From the NCBI GenBank assembly GCA_033819885.1, contig JAQYUZ010000040.1:1-64000 (forward strand): a DNA stretch of 64,000 nucleotides. The letters run 5' to 3'. The notes below the pieces were generated by a model that saw only the letters and a program-made list of their open reading frames with translations, did not search any database and was not told where the DNA came from. The number at the start of each line of letters is the position of its first letter. The stretch's first letter is position 1. Below are positions 10,502-24,159 of this stretch, piece after piece. Position numbers and translations under genes: made by a program. The DNA is from Microbotryomycetes sp. JL201. Its lineage: Eukaryota; Basidiomycota; Microbotryomycetes.

Positions 10502-12758
10502 ATGGCGTTCCGCTCGTTTGCGTCGAGCGTGCTCTCGTCGCAGTCACGCCCAGCCCAGCCCCAGCCAGTCTTCTATTCTACCAGGGACAGCTTTGTTCCC
10601 TTCGACGCAGAGGATGATATTCTCGGAGCAAGTCTTGAAACCGCACCGGATGACCCAGCTGCGGCGCGGCGGTTGATGGACGCGTCGGTCGAGGATCGCG
10701 ACGCAGACGATACCGACGATAGCGTCGGAGATAGCAGGAACAGCACCGAAAATGGTCTGTTCAGAGCTGCAGGTGCATCCGTTTCACGATCTACCACCGC
10801 TCGACCGAAAGGGTGGAGAGCATTCGAGACTGCCTTGCTCGATGACGTTGACAGCGAGTCACCCGCCTTGGAGTTCTTGTCGCCCCGAAGGCCTCCTGAT
10901 CATGATGAGATGGTCCGGCCACTGCTCCATGCGTCTGATCCCGTCAACCGCGCAGGCTTGCAGCGTCCTCGCGATAAGGCTTTCGCGGCACTGTACATGA
11001 TTCTCGTAGTGTACGTGCTTGCTCGAGCACTTTGGCGCTCTCAAACATCACAATACGATGTGAGCTTTGTCTCGGACATCACCGTGCGCTCGAAATAACT
11101 TACTCAAAATCCCATCCAGAATCCTGGTGGCGACCTCGCAGCTCTCCTGATACCGACAAGTCTGATCGCCCTGCTTGTGTCAATTGCCATCGGCATAGTT
11201 TCAACCGCATACTTGGCTTTTACGCGGCACGTCATGCGTTTTCTCGTGCCAATAATGCTGTTCGCCGTTCCAGCAATTTTTGTGTCGACAGGCGTAGTCA
11301 CGTTCATTGCGTCCTTCAACAATGGTCAGAAAACATCTGGCACGTCGAGTCTACAATTGAGTCTGAGGATTTACTCTGTCGCCGTCTGGGTTCTTGTGAT
11401 TGTTCTCATGCGGTCGGTTGCAAAGAGAGAGGCACGGATTCGCAAAATCGTCTCCGTTTTCCAGGTAAGCTGTGCAGCCATTGCTTGAAAAGCTTCCGAC
11501 TGACGCTGCTATCCTTGACATTTCGACAGACCGCTGCTGAACTGATCCGGCAGAATCCAAGTTTGATTGTGTGCGCCGGGGCATTGTCTTCGATGGCTTT
11601 GATCTTGTGTCCAATTTTCGTTTTCACCATCGCGACAACATTACCCTTCGGTCGCGCCCAACAACAGCACTCAGCCCCACTGGACACGGTGCTGTCCATC
11701 TTGGCCTTCGCCTGGACGATCAGCGTACTGCGTGGAGTTCAGCAGTGCATTACAGTGAGTTCATACTCTACGAAGCTACAGGGCACCAGACTCACACATG
11801 TGATCTCTGCCTGCATTAGGCGTCGCTGGTAGCGCGACTGTATTTCGGAGTCGAGACCAATGACCACGCCAAAGTGTGGGCAAACTCACTCAGTCTTGCT
11901 CGCAAGTCAGGGAATGCTGTATACTATCGAGCGCCAGTGAGACGACTAATGTGCTTTCTTTTGCATGACAGATCGCACTGTCCGCGAGCATTTTGGCACG
12001 ATCGTCTTAGCCAGCGCGACTAGTAGCGTCCTTTCGGCCGCATCCGCCGTGCTGGCATCTCTGCGCTGGTTGAATAAGCAATTTTACATGGCCGGTGGTA
12101 CGCTGTACCTCTCGCCTGCTCATTCCGTCCTTCGGTTCCTCAGCCACGTCGTCTCCACGTTCAACACATACGTGCTAGTGCACGCGGCAATTACAAAGGA
12201 GAGCTACTCTCAAAGCGCGAGGGAAGTGTATAAGCTGTTGAGCTCTGACGCGACGGAGGTCATGCAAATGAGTCAGTCCAAGCTTTGGCCCACAAACCCA
12301 GCTGACTAGTCGACGCCCGCCTGCAGGCGCTCTCATTCATTTGGTGTACGGCTGTGTGTCGGCAGCGGTGGGCTTAGCCGTTGGCGCGTTGCTACTCGTG
12401 TCTACTCGCCGCGATGAGGGTGGCGCAGCTGAGGTGGCTGTGCTGACGTCTCTGTGCCTGACGCTGCCGACCTGGGCCCTGAGGTGCACGCATTCTCTGT
12501 TCACAGACACGTGAGCACTACACGCACTGAGGAACACCATACTGCTGTAGATACGGCCTGCTCATTCTACTATCTCGCAAACGCAGAGTCGACGCTCTCC
12601 TCATCTGCACGAGGCTCAACAAGATGCGGGAGCTGCCAATCGACGCGAAGTTCACTCGCGAGGTGGAAGCTGCAGTAAGCCGCCCATTTCTTTTGTGCTA
12701 CGCTCCCGGCCCGGCTGAACTTGCGTGTGAACCATGCTAGCTCGAGTCGGGTATTTGA
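10502..12758 (+). CDS. PNS1: Choline-transporter-like (CTL/SLC44, Pns1-type) membrane protein
   Basis: The start at 10502 (MAFRSFASSVLSS) opens a soluble, Asp/Ser-rich N-terminus, then a first membrane span AALYMILVVYVLARAL. After an intron (about 11059-11111) follow several hydrophobic segments (SLIALLVSIAIGIVS, FLVPIMLFAVPAIFVSTG, SMALILCPIFVFTIATT) and the family-typical region with TLSRLRGVQ-like SVLRGVQQCIT. Near the end, LRFLSHVVSTFNTYVLVHAA and SYSQSAREVYKLL match the conserved CTL C-terminal block. Several introns are inferred. The last splice gives VEAALESGI with TGA at 12756-12758; reading through it gives a slightly longer tail. Likely plasma membrane; the substrate of fungal Pns1 is unclear, so choline transport should not be assumed. 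Confidence 0.82.
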
Positions 12759-12862
12759 GACGCACGCTCTGTGAGATTGTATCCCTGCGTGTTTGAATGT
12801 CGTAACATCACTTGTATGTTTTTTGTGACTCTGATCTTTTCTTTGTGCATTTGTGAGTCTTG

Positions 12863-15800
12863 CGATGCCTGCGGCCTGGGTTTTGCGCCCCCACCATACA
12901 CAGCCGACCCGCGTCGATCCGCATCCGAGTGTTTTCGTGCAAGTCGCCCGCCGTGCCGCCGTCGTCGTTACAGCCGCCGCCGGGCCTGTGGAGCTCTGCA
13001 GGCTCGGCCAGCGCGTCGCCCGCCCACGGCGCCCGTCACGTCAAGACCGACGGCAATGGCGGCCCCAACGCCAGTCTGCTAACCATTGTTCGGGTACGTT
13101 GATGTGCTGCCCACTGTACAAGAGCGATGACGAGCGCGCGTGCGCGCGTGCGCATCTACGCGTGTGTGCGTCGCCGCGTGTTTTCCTCATTGGTAGAGGA
13201 CGTCAGAGCGGACAACGACCATACGAGCAAACGCTTTCAATCAGTTGGAATATCTGTGCTGACCAGCGCCGGCGCCTCGTATCTCCCTTGTCAGGCTCAG
13301 ATTGTCTTTCTGATCAGCACCTTGTCGGATGACAACTTTGCCAAGAACCGAGATGAGATCCGAGCAGTGAGTATCGCCAGCTTTTTTGGAGAACATTCGC
13401 GGGCTGACGCTGGGGGTCGCGCCCGTCTCAGCTCGTCGACACGCATGGTCCTGCCGCGCAGCAGCTGCTTGTCCGCCGACTGATCTCGACGGCAGCTCCA
13501 GCATTGTCAACACCCAAAGACAAACTCAACGAGCAAACCCCGCCGATGCATCTCGTCCTCCGATTGCTTGCCACCGAGTTACACCGTTTGGCGCGCGACC
13601 CAGGCGTCGCCGAACGTTTGCGCGATGCCGTCACTGACCCAGGATCCGACAGCACAGAGAGCATCCCGCGAGACTTCAGCCTCTCAGCCCTCATCTCGAA
13701 TTCGGCATTCGCCGACGTCTCCGCCCTCGAGCAGCTCGTGTTGGCCGCGCCTTTTGCCGCATTGCTCTCTACACCGCATGGCTCCCAAGCCGACGCGGAA
13801 CTCAAGCGCGCGATCGCGGCAGACGCGATGAGAGTCCTACGCAGAAATCTGCCAGCTGCCCTGGATCAGCTTGGCAAGCCACCATCATCGTCCAGCGATG
13901 TCCCAGAGCTGTCCCCGTTATCGATCTCGCGGCTCTTCGTCTTGCTGTTGTCCAACAGAACGCCGTCAGGTGATTCCCAAGCCGATGCCGAGTCTTCCCT
14001 GTCGGCGTCGGAAAGGCGGGAGCTTGTCCTCGCAGCGGTCCGCGGTCGTCTTGGCTTCGACGTTGGCAGTCAAACGCTCGCACACGCTGCTGCAGACCCC
14101 GCGCTCCTGCTGCCGTCAACTGCCACTCCGGTTTCGGCCTTACTTTACCTCGCGCCTACATCCGATTTGTGCTCGCCTGACTTGGTTCGTGCTGTGATTG
14201 ACCGTTTCGGCGGCTTGCACTCAACAGAACACGGTGGCCGACCAGAAGCTCAAGTAGCGTCTATGCTATCCGAATTGATTGAGTATGCCGATAAGAATCC
14301 CGATTTGGACACACCTCTAAACGCTCGAAGCTGGGTGCAAGCTATTCACGCGATACAGCCTGCTCTACGTCTATCCGACGTGATCCGAATATTTGATCGT
14401 CCATCTGCGATTTTGCCTGGCGTCGCAGGCATTCGTCTGCTAGCGAGGCTCATCTCAACTCCGCTCGAGACCCCGACGTCTGAATCGATCTCGCTCGCGT
14501 CCGGTCTTTGGGCGGCTTGGACGCATCGACTGCACCAAGTTGCATTACTGGATCGCCTGCTATACCTCACACCTGACGTCTTCTCGTTCGCCGAAGTGCC
14601 TTCGATTCGGCGAGCTGTTGCGCCAGAGCATGTGACTGCCGCGTCGTCGGCCGTCAAGGCTTCGGCTTCCTCTGTGTGGAATTCCTCGTGGAACTGTGTC
14701 GAGCTTGTACATACACTCGTCAAGATTGGAGACGGCCAAGCTGGCGACGAAGCTTCCACCCGCGCTCATGAGTTGATCGAACGCGGATGTAAAACCAATC
14801 CCGAGCTGGTATTCGCCGCTCTCGTGCAGACAGAGGTACGTGTGGGAGAGGGGCACTCATACAGCTCTGAGCATTGACCAATTATCTCGTTGAGCAGAAA
14901 CCATGGTCCGCGCTCACTGCAGACCTCGTTTCGCGTCTTTCGGCCGTCTTCCTTGGCGGTCACCCATCTGCCCAGCTCGCCTTGCTCAGATTATGGCAAA
15001 CCGATTCCAGCTTGCTCGGTGATGCTCTTCGCGATCTGTACGCCGAATCGGAATTGAACGTTTCCCGCATCGTCGACATTGCCTCGGAGCTCAAGATTCT
15101 TGACTTTGTCCTCGACTTGCCTCCAACTTTTCTTGCCCTTGACGTCGCGGCCTTGGCCAGTCGGCGTGAATTCCTTAACCTTGACAAATGGCTCTCGAGT
15201 GCTCTGGCGTCTCGTGGAGAACCATTCGTGCAAAGCACGCTCGAATATCTGGGACACAAGGCGCGGCACGACTTGCAGAGGCAGGAACTCGAGTCAGAAT
15301 CGCAGCCAACGACGCTATCGTTAAGTGCGCAGACGGTGGCGACATTTATACGAGCACTTCGTCTGCAGTCAGTCTCTCACAATGGTCCACGTGCGTCCTC
15401 TCAAACTGACACTGGTATCGGGTTTTCGCTCCCCGCAGGCATGAGCTGTTCTCCGTCCGGGACGTCGAGCTCTTCAAGGAAATACGCACTCTGTGTCTGC
15501 AACTCTACCCTCGGCTCATGAATTTTTCTCCTGGCAATGCCGACAGCGAGCCTGGAATGGCCGTCGTCTCATTCTCTTCCGAAATTGAGTCCGAGTGCGA
15601 CGCTCTGTACCGGCGCATGTACGATCAAGAAGTGTCGATTGAGGAGGTTGTCAACGCCCTCAAGCGAGCCCAGGAATCGGACAACGCGCATGACCACGAA
15701 TTTTTCGCTTGCTTCTTGCACGGTCTATTCGATGAGCATCGGTTCTTCAACACTTATCCCGCCAATGAGCTTGCGTTGACGGCCGCATTATTTGGCGATT

Positions 15801-18800
15801 TGATACAGTACCAGCTCATCGATTTTGTTCCCCTCGGCATCGCAGTTCGCTACGTTCTGGATGCATTGCGCCATCCACCGCAGTCAAATTGGTTCCGATT
15901 CGGAATTCAGGCCTTGCAGCGTTTTCGACCTCGCTTGGCCGAGTGGCCGCAACTCGCGCAATCTATCTTGGCCATTCCCCACGTGCAAGACCTCCATTCT
16001 GATCTGGCGGACGCAGCTCGGCAAGCATTACAGCAAGGCGATACCGATTTGGAAGCGACTCCAGATGTTCTAGACCTTGCGCCGACAGTCGACTTCCTCA
16101 ATCATTTGGGTGCGACCGCGCCGCCAGACCGTCCGGTTTTTACGGCCATCGCCGTCAACCGAGACGCTGCCGACGAGCCAGAGCCCCCGGACGAGGAAAC
16201 ATCCGACAAAATTCTTTTCATTGTCAACAACCTTGCGCCAAGCAACTTTGACAGCAAAGTTGCAGAAATGTCGAAGCGTATCGACGCAGTGCACTTCTCT
16301 TGGTTTGCGCATTATCTCGTGGCCAGACGCGTCAGCATCGAGCCCAATAACCATGCCTTGTACCAGCGTTTCCTCGACGCTCTCGACTTACCGCCGCTCA
16401 TCAACCGAGTATTGCACGAGACGTATGTCAAGCTCGCGACATTGCTCAATTCGGAGAAGACCGTACAATCCAGCACCGAGCGCACCTTGCTGAAAAATTT
16501 GGGCTCTTGGCTGGGCGGGCTCACGCTTGCTCGCGATCGACCAATCAAGCAGCAGAACATTTCGTTCAAAGAATTGCTCATTCAGGGCTACGACAGCAAT
16601 CGCCTCATCGTCGCCATACCGTTCGTTTGCAAAGTGCTAGAGCAATCGGCCAAATCTCGTGTCTTCAAACCGCCGAACCCATGGCTCATGGGCATCTTGC
16701 GGCTGCTTGTTGAGCTCTACCATTTTGCCGAGCTCAAACTTAATCTCAAGTTTGAGATAGAGGTGTTGTGTAAGAGTCTCAACCTCGACCTGAAGGAGGT
16801 GGAGCCAACGGACTCGCTGAGGAGTCGGCCAAAGGACGCTCCGCAAAGTGCTAGCCAAACGGTGTCGCTCATGCCGCGCGAAATGGATGAGCAGGCATTC
16901 GCGCGATCGTTCGCTGCTCAGCCTGCGCCTGGCGCTCAGGCGCCGCCTGCGATGGGCGAGCCGGCGCGCGGTCCCGCACCCGCTCTCATGCTCGGCTCAA
17001 ATCAAGCTGGTTACTCGCTATCTCTTCAAGGTCAGTGCTCGGTCCGAAACGTTGAAATTTGATCCTCTTTCTGATTGCGGACATATGCAGATTCGATCGC
17101 CGCAGCTTTGCAACCTTTGCCCACGCAGCTAGTCTTCGGCTCACAAGCGCCAATGTTCTCTTCTAATGCGGCGCTCCAGCGGTTGGTCTTTGTGGCTTTC
17201 GACCGGGCCATTCGAGAAATCATTGCGCCCGTCGTCGAACGCTCCGTCACTATCGCCGGCATTTCAACTCGAGAGCTCACGATGAAGGACTTTGCCATGG
17301 AAGGCGACGAGGCGCGAATGGCACAAGCGGCTCATCTCATGGTCCAGAACCTAGCCGGCAGCCTAGCTCTGGTCACGTGCAAGGAGCCGTTGCGCGTCAG
17401 CATTGTTACTCACGTCCGCCAGCTGCTGCTGCAGAATGGTTACACAGAGCAAAGCATGCCTGAACAAGCGGTCTTAGCCGTCGCTGCGGACAATCTCGAC
17501 TTCGCCTGCGCCGTTGTCGAAAAGGTTGCGATGGAGAAAGCAATGCTCGAAGTTGATGATGGCCTTGCTCCCGCATATTTGGCGCGACGCACGCACAGAG
17601 AAGTGAGCTCGAGCTGGTGTACCTTATTTGTTTGCTGACGCCTGTCTCTCTTCAGCGTTCACGCGAAGCTTTCTGGGACACCGCTGCAATGGCCGCGTCG
17701 CACTACTCCGGAATGCTTCCAGATCCACTGCGACTGAAGCTAGGTGGCCTGCAACCCCAGCAACTCCAAGTTTACGAGGATTTCGCCCGCGTGCGCAGCT
17801 TGCAGGTTTCTCTCGGTACGCCGTCTTCGAACAATAGGTATACGAGTCTCAGCGCTGACGATCCCCTGCGTCAGACGGCAAGAACGGTCTTATCGATGAC
17901 GCTTCGTTGCTGACATCAGAGGGCGCAGAGGACGCAATCGCCGATGGCGCCGCGTTGTCTGGATCGCAGGCCATGGACAAGTTTGCAGTTAGTCTTACAC
18001 AGTCCGAACGAGAATGTCATCCCGCTAATGCCGCGATCGAATTAGGCTCTGATCAACGAGCTCGAAGTGTTGCTGGCCCAGGATCCTAACCAAGCTCTGG
18101 CTCGCGTCCCGGCTCAGGCAGAGATACGTCAGGTCATGAATCAGGTTCTCGAAGTCGCCTCCAAATCATCCGCCCGTGACGAAACGGCTCTTGCGTGCTC
18201 GCAAAAAGTTGTGCAATTGCTGTACCGCAGCACGTCATCACTTGCTCGAGAAGTTTTCACAGCCCTGCTCGAGCAGCTTTGTACTCTCTCTGTGAAGGTC
18301 GCTCGAGAGGTGATGGCGTGGCTCGTCTATGCAGAGGACGAGCGCAAATTTAATGTGCCCGTCACGATCGCTCTCGTCCAAGCTCAACTTATCAACCTTG
18401 CTGAGCTCGACACGCAGCTCGCCAAATTTGTCGTCCGAGATTACAAGCCGTCTGTCATTGACTTCGTGTCTATGCTGGCAGTCGAGTGTCTCGCAGCAAG
18501 CCCCCAAATTGCAACCGCAGAGCAGCTGTCTCATTGCTTTGACGCCCTGGCTCAGGCGAATCGGTCTGGCAAAGGGACCGACTTGTATGTCAAATCACGC
18601 GGTCCATTGCGTTTTGTGATAACTCACAATATCTTTCGCAGGTCCAAGAACACGTTGACAAAAATCAGAGGATCAAGCTCGCGACCTTCCAGTCCTGAGC
18701 GACAGGATGATTCAGATGTGCGCCAGCAGCTCGTGTTCTCGTTCGCCGAATGGGTCCGTATGTACCAGCAGTCGGCATCGGTGGAAAAGTCTTTCGTCGA

Positions 18801-20693
18801 GTTCGTCGTGTCCTTGCAGAATCAGGGCGTGCTCAAAGGCGAAGAGATATCGTCATTATTCTTCAGAGTCTGCACGGAAGTCAGCGTCGACAGCTACATC
18901 AAGCACAAGGCCGCCGGAGGCTCGCCAGCCACTGGCATTTTCCAGCCGGTAGACGCTTTCGCAAAGCTTATCGTTTTCATGATCAAGTACCACGCCGACC
19001 CGACCGGCGCAAATAACGACAAGGCCAAAGTACACTACATGACCAAAGTTTTGTCGATCGTTGTACTCGTCCTGGCGAATTCTCACGAGGAATTAGGCCC
19101 ACACTTCCAGCAAAAGCCGTTTTATCGATTCTTCAGCAGTCTGCTCAGCAATTTGCACGCCATTGAAGGTCATCTCGGATCGGCTTACTACCAGATTTTG
19201 GTTGCCTTGAGGTTCGTATTTGGTCGAGTCATACTTTTCGCGCAGAAAGCTAATCATCATGAACATAATGAACGCTCCTACTGTAGTCACTCGCTCAATA
19301 CTTTGCAGCCTACTTTCTTCCCCGGCTTCACCTTCTCTTGGGTGTCATTGGTGTCGCATCGCTTGTTCATGCCCAAATTGCTTGCGACAAAAGACAAGGA
19401 GGTGCGCAGTTTGCCGATCTAGTCGACATGTAGCTTTGCTGACCTTCTCGATCTTCGTCCGCTATTTCAGGGTTGGCTGGCATTCCAGAGGCAGCTCGTA
19501 TCGTTTTTGCGCTTTCTAGGGCCGTTCATGCGACGCGGCGAGCTTGGATCCACCACACGTGCTCTATACCTCGGCATTGAACGGATCTTCCTCGTGCTGT
19601 TGCACGACTTTCCTGATTTTTTGGCTCAAGCCGCCTTCGCTCTCTGTGACGTTGTGCCAGCGCGTTGCGTTCAGCTCCACAATTTGATCCTGAGCGCCTT
19701 CCCGGTGTCGTCTGCCATGCGTCTTCCCGACCCGCTTCAGAATGGTCTGCAGCTCGAACCTCTGGCTGAATCGCACAAGTCGCCGCAGATTTTGTCAGAC
19801 TTTACTGCATCGCTCTCTGGGGCCAACCTTCGCGCTCCGGTGGACAAATACTTGCAAACGAGGTCGTCCTTACATCAAGTCGTTGAGCTCGTCAAGCAAC
19901 AGCTCGTCGTGCCAAACAAGGACGACATTGGCGCTGGGGACGAATCAACAAATATCGCACTTGCCAACTCGTTCGTACTGTACCTCGGTGCTGCGGCCAT
20001 CAACCAAACAAAAGCGTCGTCAGGGTCTGTGCGGTTCGATTCGCAGTCGGCATCCGTGGCGTTGCTGCAGGCGCTTATGAGCGAAGTAGAACCTGAGCGT
20101 GAGTGCTCGTGCTGATCGCTTGCTCTGAGGAATCATGCGCTGATGATCACTTTATCGGGCTGTGCTAGAACGGTACTACCTTGTGTGCGCGACAGCGAAC
20201 CAGCTGCGATATCCGAACGCGCACACGTACGTTGAAGCTTGCTGCCACCCTTGTCTGGTTGACTGACATACACTCAATCCCGTAGTTGGTGGTTCAGTGA
20301 ATTTTTGCTCAACATATTTTCCGAGGCGGGTCAGGACGGCTTGCGGGAGAGCATCGTGCGTCCAAGGTTTTGACTTCGCGACATGGTCTGCCTGTTCGTC
20401 TGACGTGTTTGTGTCTAACAGGTGCGCGTGTTGCTCGAGCGCGTCGTCGCCCACCGCCCGCACGTTTGGGGCGTCTTGTTCACTTTCAATCAATTGCTGG
20501 ACGATCGTTTCGGCTTGCTCAAGCACAAGTGCGTGATGCTTCCTTGACGGAAGCTGTTGCGGTTCATTATGTCGCTAACGTTTGCGCCTCGGTCAGGTTC
20601 GTTCAAGCGGCGCCTGAAGTTGCTCATCTGCTTTCACAAGTGTCGACGCGCGCGCGCGCGTTGTCCAACCCTGCCGTCGCCGCTGCGGCATGA
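12863..20693 (+). CDS. NOT1: CCR4-NOT complex scaffold subunit 1 (Not1)
   Basis: Scaffold of the deadenylase and transcription-regulating CCR4-NOT complex. The 5' end is not settled: exon 12900-13092 (ending ASLLTIVR) has no in-frame ATG, so a start near 12863 or a small upstream exon is needed. It joins AQIVFLISTLSDDNFAKNRDE and then a 13504-14842 exon. Later blocks are family-specific: HDHEFFACFLHGLFDEHRFF, QLIDFVPLGIAVRYVLDAL, LGSWLGGLTLARDRPI (MIF4G-like, CAF1-binding), LVFVAFDRAIREIIAPVVERS and IAGISTREL (DUF3819, CAF40-binding). The C-terminal Not1 domain shows FSFAEWVRMYQQSA, SLFFRVCTEVSVDSYI, FSSLLSNLH and NQLRYPNAHT. About a dozen short introns are inferred. The end is ALSNPAVAAAA at 20693. 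Confidence 0.93.
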
Positions 20694-21034
20694 CTATGAG
20701 GGGCGTTGGGCGAATGAAGCCAGCCTCGATCGCTCGAATGACCGGCGGGGACTTTGCCCGACCTGCGTTCGGGGGTTTTTTTTTTTTTTCCTTGCCTTTC
20801 TTTTCCGTATGACGTCTCTTGCCCGAGAGGTAACAAAGTGCTTGTACATTCTTGTCTCTTTCCCGCTTCTTTCTTGGTATTCGTTTTCGTGTAATGTGTC
20901 TTTATTGTGCAAGAATTTCCGTGCGCTGACGCGACGAGGCTTGTACTTGCCGTCGCCCGCCTCGCGCCCAGGATTGAGCTTGCGCCGCGCTCGGCTCGCC
21001 ACTCACAAGGTTTGTGTTCTCGATCCGAGACGGA
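20694..21034. other. Intergenic, NOT1 terminator side / CAS1 promoter
   Basis: There is no gene here. A run of 14 T at 20776-20789 and pyrimidine-rich stretches follow NOT1; the rest precedes the Cas1-type gene. Confidence 0.6.
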
Positions 21035-24000
21035 ATGGCGGCAGTGGGTGCGACAGGCACGTCAAAGTCGGCGGGTGCGCGTGTGCCGACGCATACGCTT
21101 CACGTCGGGTTGATCGGCCTCGTCCTGTCGCTCGCGCTGTTTCGATTTGTCGTGCAAGGTATGATCCTCTGGATATGATGCGCCGGCAACATGATCGACT
21201 CGGGCGCACGCGCAAGGAAGGGCGTTCCCGCCCCGCCTCCCGCGCCTGCGCTTCCGAAGTCACGTGGTCTGCTGCCGGCGAGGCGAGCGAGGTACAAGCG
21301 ACAGCGCTGACCCGCATCGAGTTGGAACAGACGCCGGTGACAGACATCGCTGCGACGCGCTGCTGACGCGCGGCAGGTGGCTCGATGCGACGCACAAGAG
21401 TTGGCAGCCAGACGGCTGCATGCTACACTCATACACCGCAAAGGACACTACGACGTGCCTCGAGGGGCGCACAGTCACCTTTGTCGGCGACTCGACAGTC
21501 CGCCAAGTATACTGTCAGTCAGATCCATCTGTCACCGCCGCCGCCACACCCGCTGACCATGACAAGCTCGTTTCCCCGTTGTTTCCATCATGTCACAGAC
21601 GCCGCCGTCAAACACATCGACAAGAACATCGACACGAACGCCGAGAAACATTCTGACAGGACCATCCTCGCCAACGGCGTAAAGCTCACATTCCTTTGGG
21701 ACCCGTTCCTCAATGGGACGGCGCTCGCGAGTCTGACGGACCCGGCAAAAACGAACAGCGCAAATGCACCTGCTCTGACAGTCATTGGAGGCGGCATCTG
21801 GTTTCTCAGGCACCCCGACTCTGGCGGCGTCCAAGCCTGGTCTCGACGCGTAGACGAGCTTGTCTCGGCAGCCAGTTCGGCGGCGACAAATGCGGGCGAC
21901 CGCGTTGTGCTCCTGCCAGTTGAAAATGCTGTCCAGTCATTGCTCTCACCAGACCGCGCCGCTACCGTACACTCCGATGACATTGACGCCATGAACGCTC
22001 ATCTCGAAGCCCAGGCGCGACAGGTCGGCGCGAACGGATCTCGATTATCAATCGCAACAGTCTTCAATGAGCTCATCGCAGGGCTTGATAACGAGACTTC
22101 CGATGGATTGCATTTTTCGGACGCGATCTCGCGAGCGCAAGCGAGCATCTTGCTCAATTCGCGCTGCAACGACGTCCTGCCCAAAAAATTTCCGTTCGAC
22201 AAAACGTGCTGCGCCCAGTATCCTGCTCCAAACTGGGTGCAAGGCGCATTGCTGATCTTACTGCTTGTGTGGGGACCTATCGGCTTGTACCTGCATTCGC
22301 AACGTGGGTTAAACCACGTCTGTCGCTTGCAAGCACCGCTGCTGACGCTTGCGAGTGATTGCAGCCCCAGCCTCAGTCAACCTCTCACCAACAATCCTAT
22401 CACTCATCCCAGAGCAAAAGTACCTGTTGCCTATGACTGTGTTCGGCCTTTCTGTCGTTCTGCTGTTCTTGGCCGACCGAACGTACCTCTTCCTCAAAGA
22501 AAACAAGCAGTACGACGCTCTTACGTTCGCCGTGCTATCGCTCGCTTCGCTCGGTGCCGGTCTTGCGACAATGAAGCCTGCAGAGAAAGACCTCGGTTTC
22601 CTCAATCGCGATCAGACGGACGAGTGGAAGGGCTGGATGCAGATCGCGATCCTGATCTACCACTATCTCGGCGCGTCCAAAATTAGCGGCATCTACAATC
22701 CCATTCGTGTCCTTGTCGCCGCATACCTTTTCATGAGCGGATATGGCCATCTCAGCTTCTTTTTGAAAAAAGCCGATTTTGGCTTTGCGAGGGTCGCCAA
22801 TATCCTCGTCCGGCTCAACTTGCTTACCGTTGTGCTGGCTTACGTCATGGACACGGACTATCTGTCCTATTACTTCTCACCATTAGTCACCATTTGCAAG
22901 TCGGCAATCGCAACCTCATTCTGACGTTTGCTCATCAACCTACCATTTGCGCAGGGTTTGGCATTATCTGGGTCACGCTGTGGATCGGTCATCAATATAA
23001 CGAGCGCACATCATTCTTGCTGGCCAAGCTCGTCATCGCAGCTGGCCTCGTCGCCGCTTATTTCGAGATTGAGGGCCCGTTAGAAAAGACGTTTGACGTG
23101 ATCAATGCCGTATTTGCGACGCACTGGAACGCAAAGGAATGGCGATTTCGCGTCACGCTTGACATGTGGATCGTCTGGATCGGCATGTTGACTGCGCTAG
23201 CGTTCATCAAGAGCAAAGACATGCGTCTGACCGAGCGCGCCGACTGGCCGCAGCTGCGCCACTGGGCTATCATGAGCAGTGCAGCTGCCATGGTCGGTTT
23301 CTTCGTGTTCGAGCTGACGCGAGAGAGCAAGTTCGTTTACAATGGGTATCACCCGTTCGTGTCGTTCGTGCCCGTCCTCGCATTCGTCGTCCTGCGCAAC
23401 GCGACTCCGTATCTCCGCTCGACATCGTCAAAGTTTTTCATCTTTTTCGGGCAGTGCTCACTCGAGACATTCATCATCCAATTCCACTTGTTCATCGCCG
23501 GCGAGTAAGCTCTTACTTCCAATCCCCATGGCGCCTTCAGCGAGAACGCTGACCCTCTCCATCTGGTAGCACTCGAGGCATTATAATGATGATTCCAGGC
23601 GGTCCTTGGCTCCGGCCGCTCAACTTTGCTGTTACCAGCATCGTTGTGAGTGCTGAAGGTCGTCTCATTCTGGACCGCAGCGGAGCTGACCCTGGTATCG
23701 GACGCCGTCCTGTTTGACAGTTCGTGTACATCAGTAATCAAGTGGCCGCCGCCACTGGAGTTTTGACTGAATGGGTGTGCAACCGTGGCGCGCAGCTGCC
23801 AACGACAGCCACGGCGGTTGGACGGACAGCGCAAGCCGCTCCCGCGGCCGGAGGCACAGGAGCTCAGACTGGCGACTACGTGGCCGTGCCAACTGGCGTC
23901 GATGAGATTGAAAAGACAGAGCAGCCTGTCTCGCCAAGAAACGCGCACGATGGCGTTCAACGAGCGTTGGTCTTGATCAAAACTGATCTGCGCTGCAAGT

Positions 24001-24108
24001 TCACGGTGATCATTGCCGGTCTGACGCTTCTGAACTGGATTTGTGAGTCAAGAGCTGAGCTGCTTCGATTGACGCAAATCTGATTGTTGTATGGCAGATC
24101 CATCATAG
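21035..24108 (+). CDS. CAS1: Cas1-type O-acetyltransferase (SGNH/PC-esterase plus 10-TM acyltransferase)
   Basis: The family acetylates glycans in the Golgi (Cas1 for cryptococcal capsule, CASD1 for sialic acid). The start at 21035 gives a short N-terminus and a signal anchor ([16 protein letters not shown]). Next comes the lumenal esterase-like domain with the nucleophile block FVGDSTVRQ and a C-terminal DGLHF giving the Asp-x-x-His pair. After [10 protein letters not shown] come many membrane spans: [104 protein letters not shown], and [21 protein letters not shown]. The last intron joins LLNWI to YPS, with TAG at 24106-24108. Whether the organism has a capsule is not shown by this gene. 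Confidence 0.9.
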
Positions 24109-24159
24109 AGGATGTGTCCCCTTATCATGCCCTGTTTACCCTTTCACACATAAGCATTC

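Noticed and set aside
12853-13332. Open frame overlapping the NOT1 5' exon in another frame
   Set aside because: Splicing to AQIVFLIST and the Not1 body requires the frame ending ASLLTIVR; this one is a shadow.
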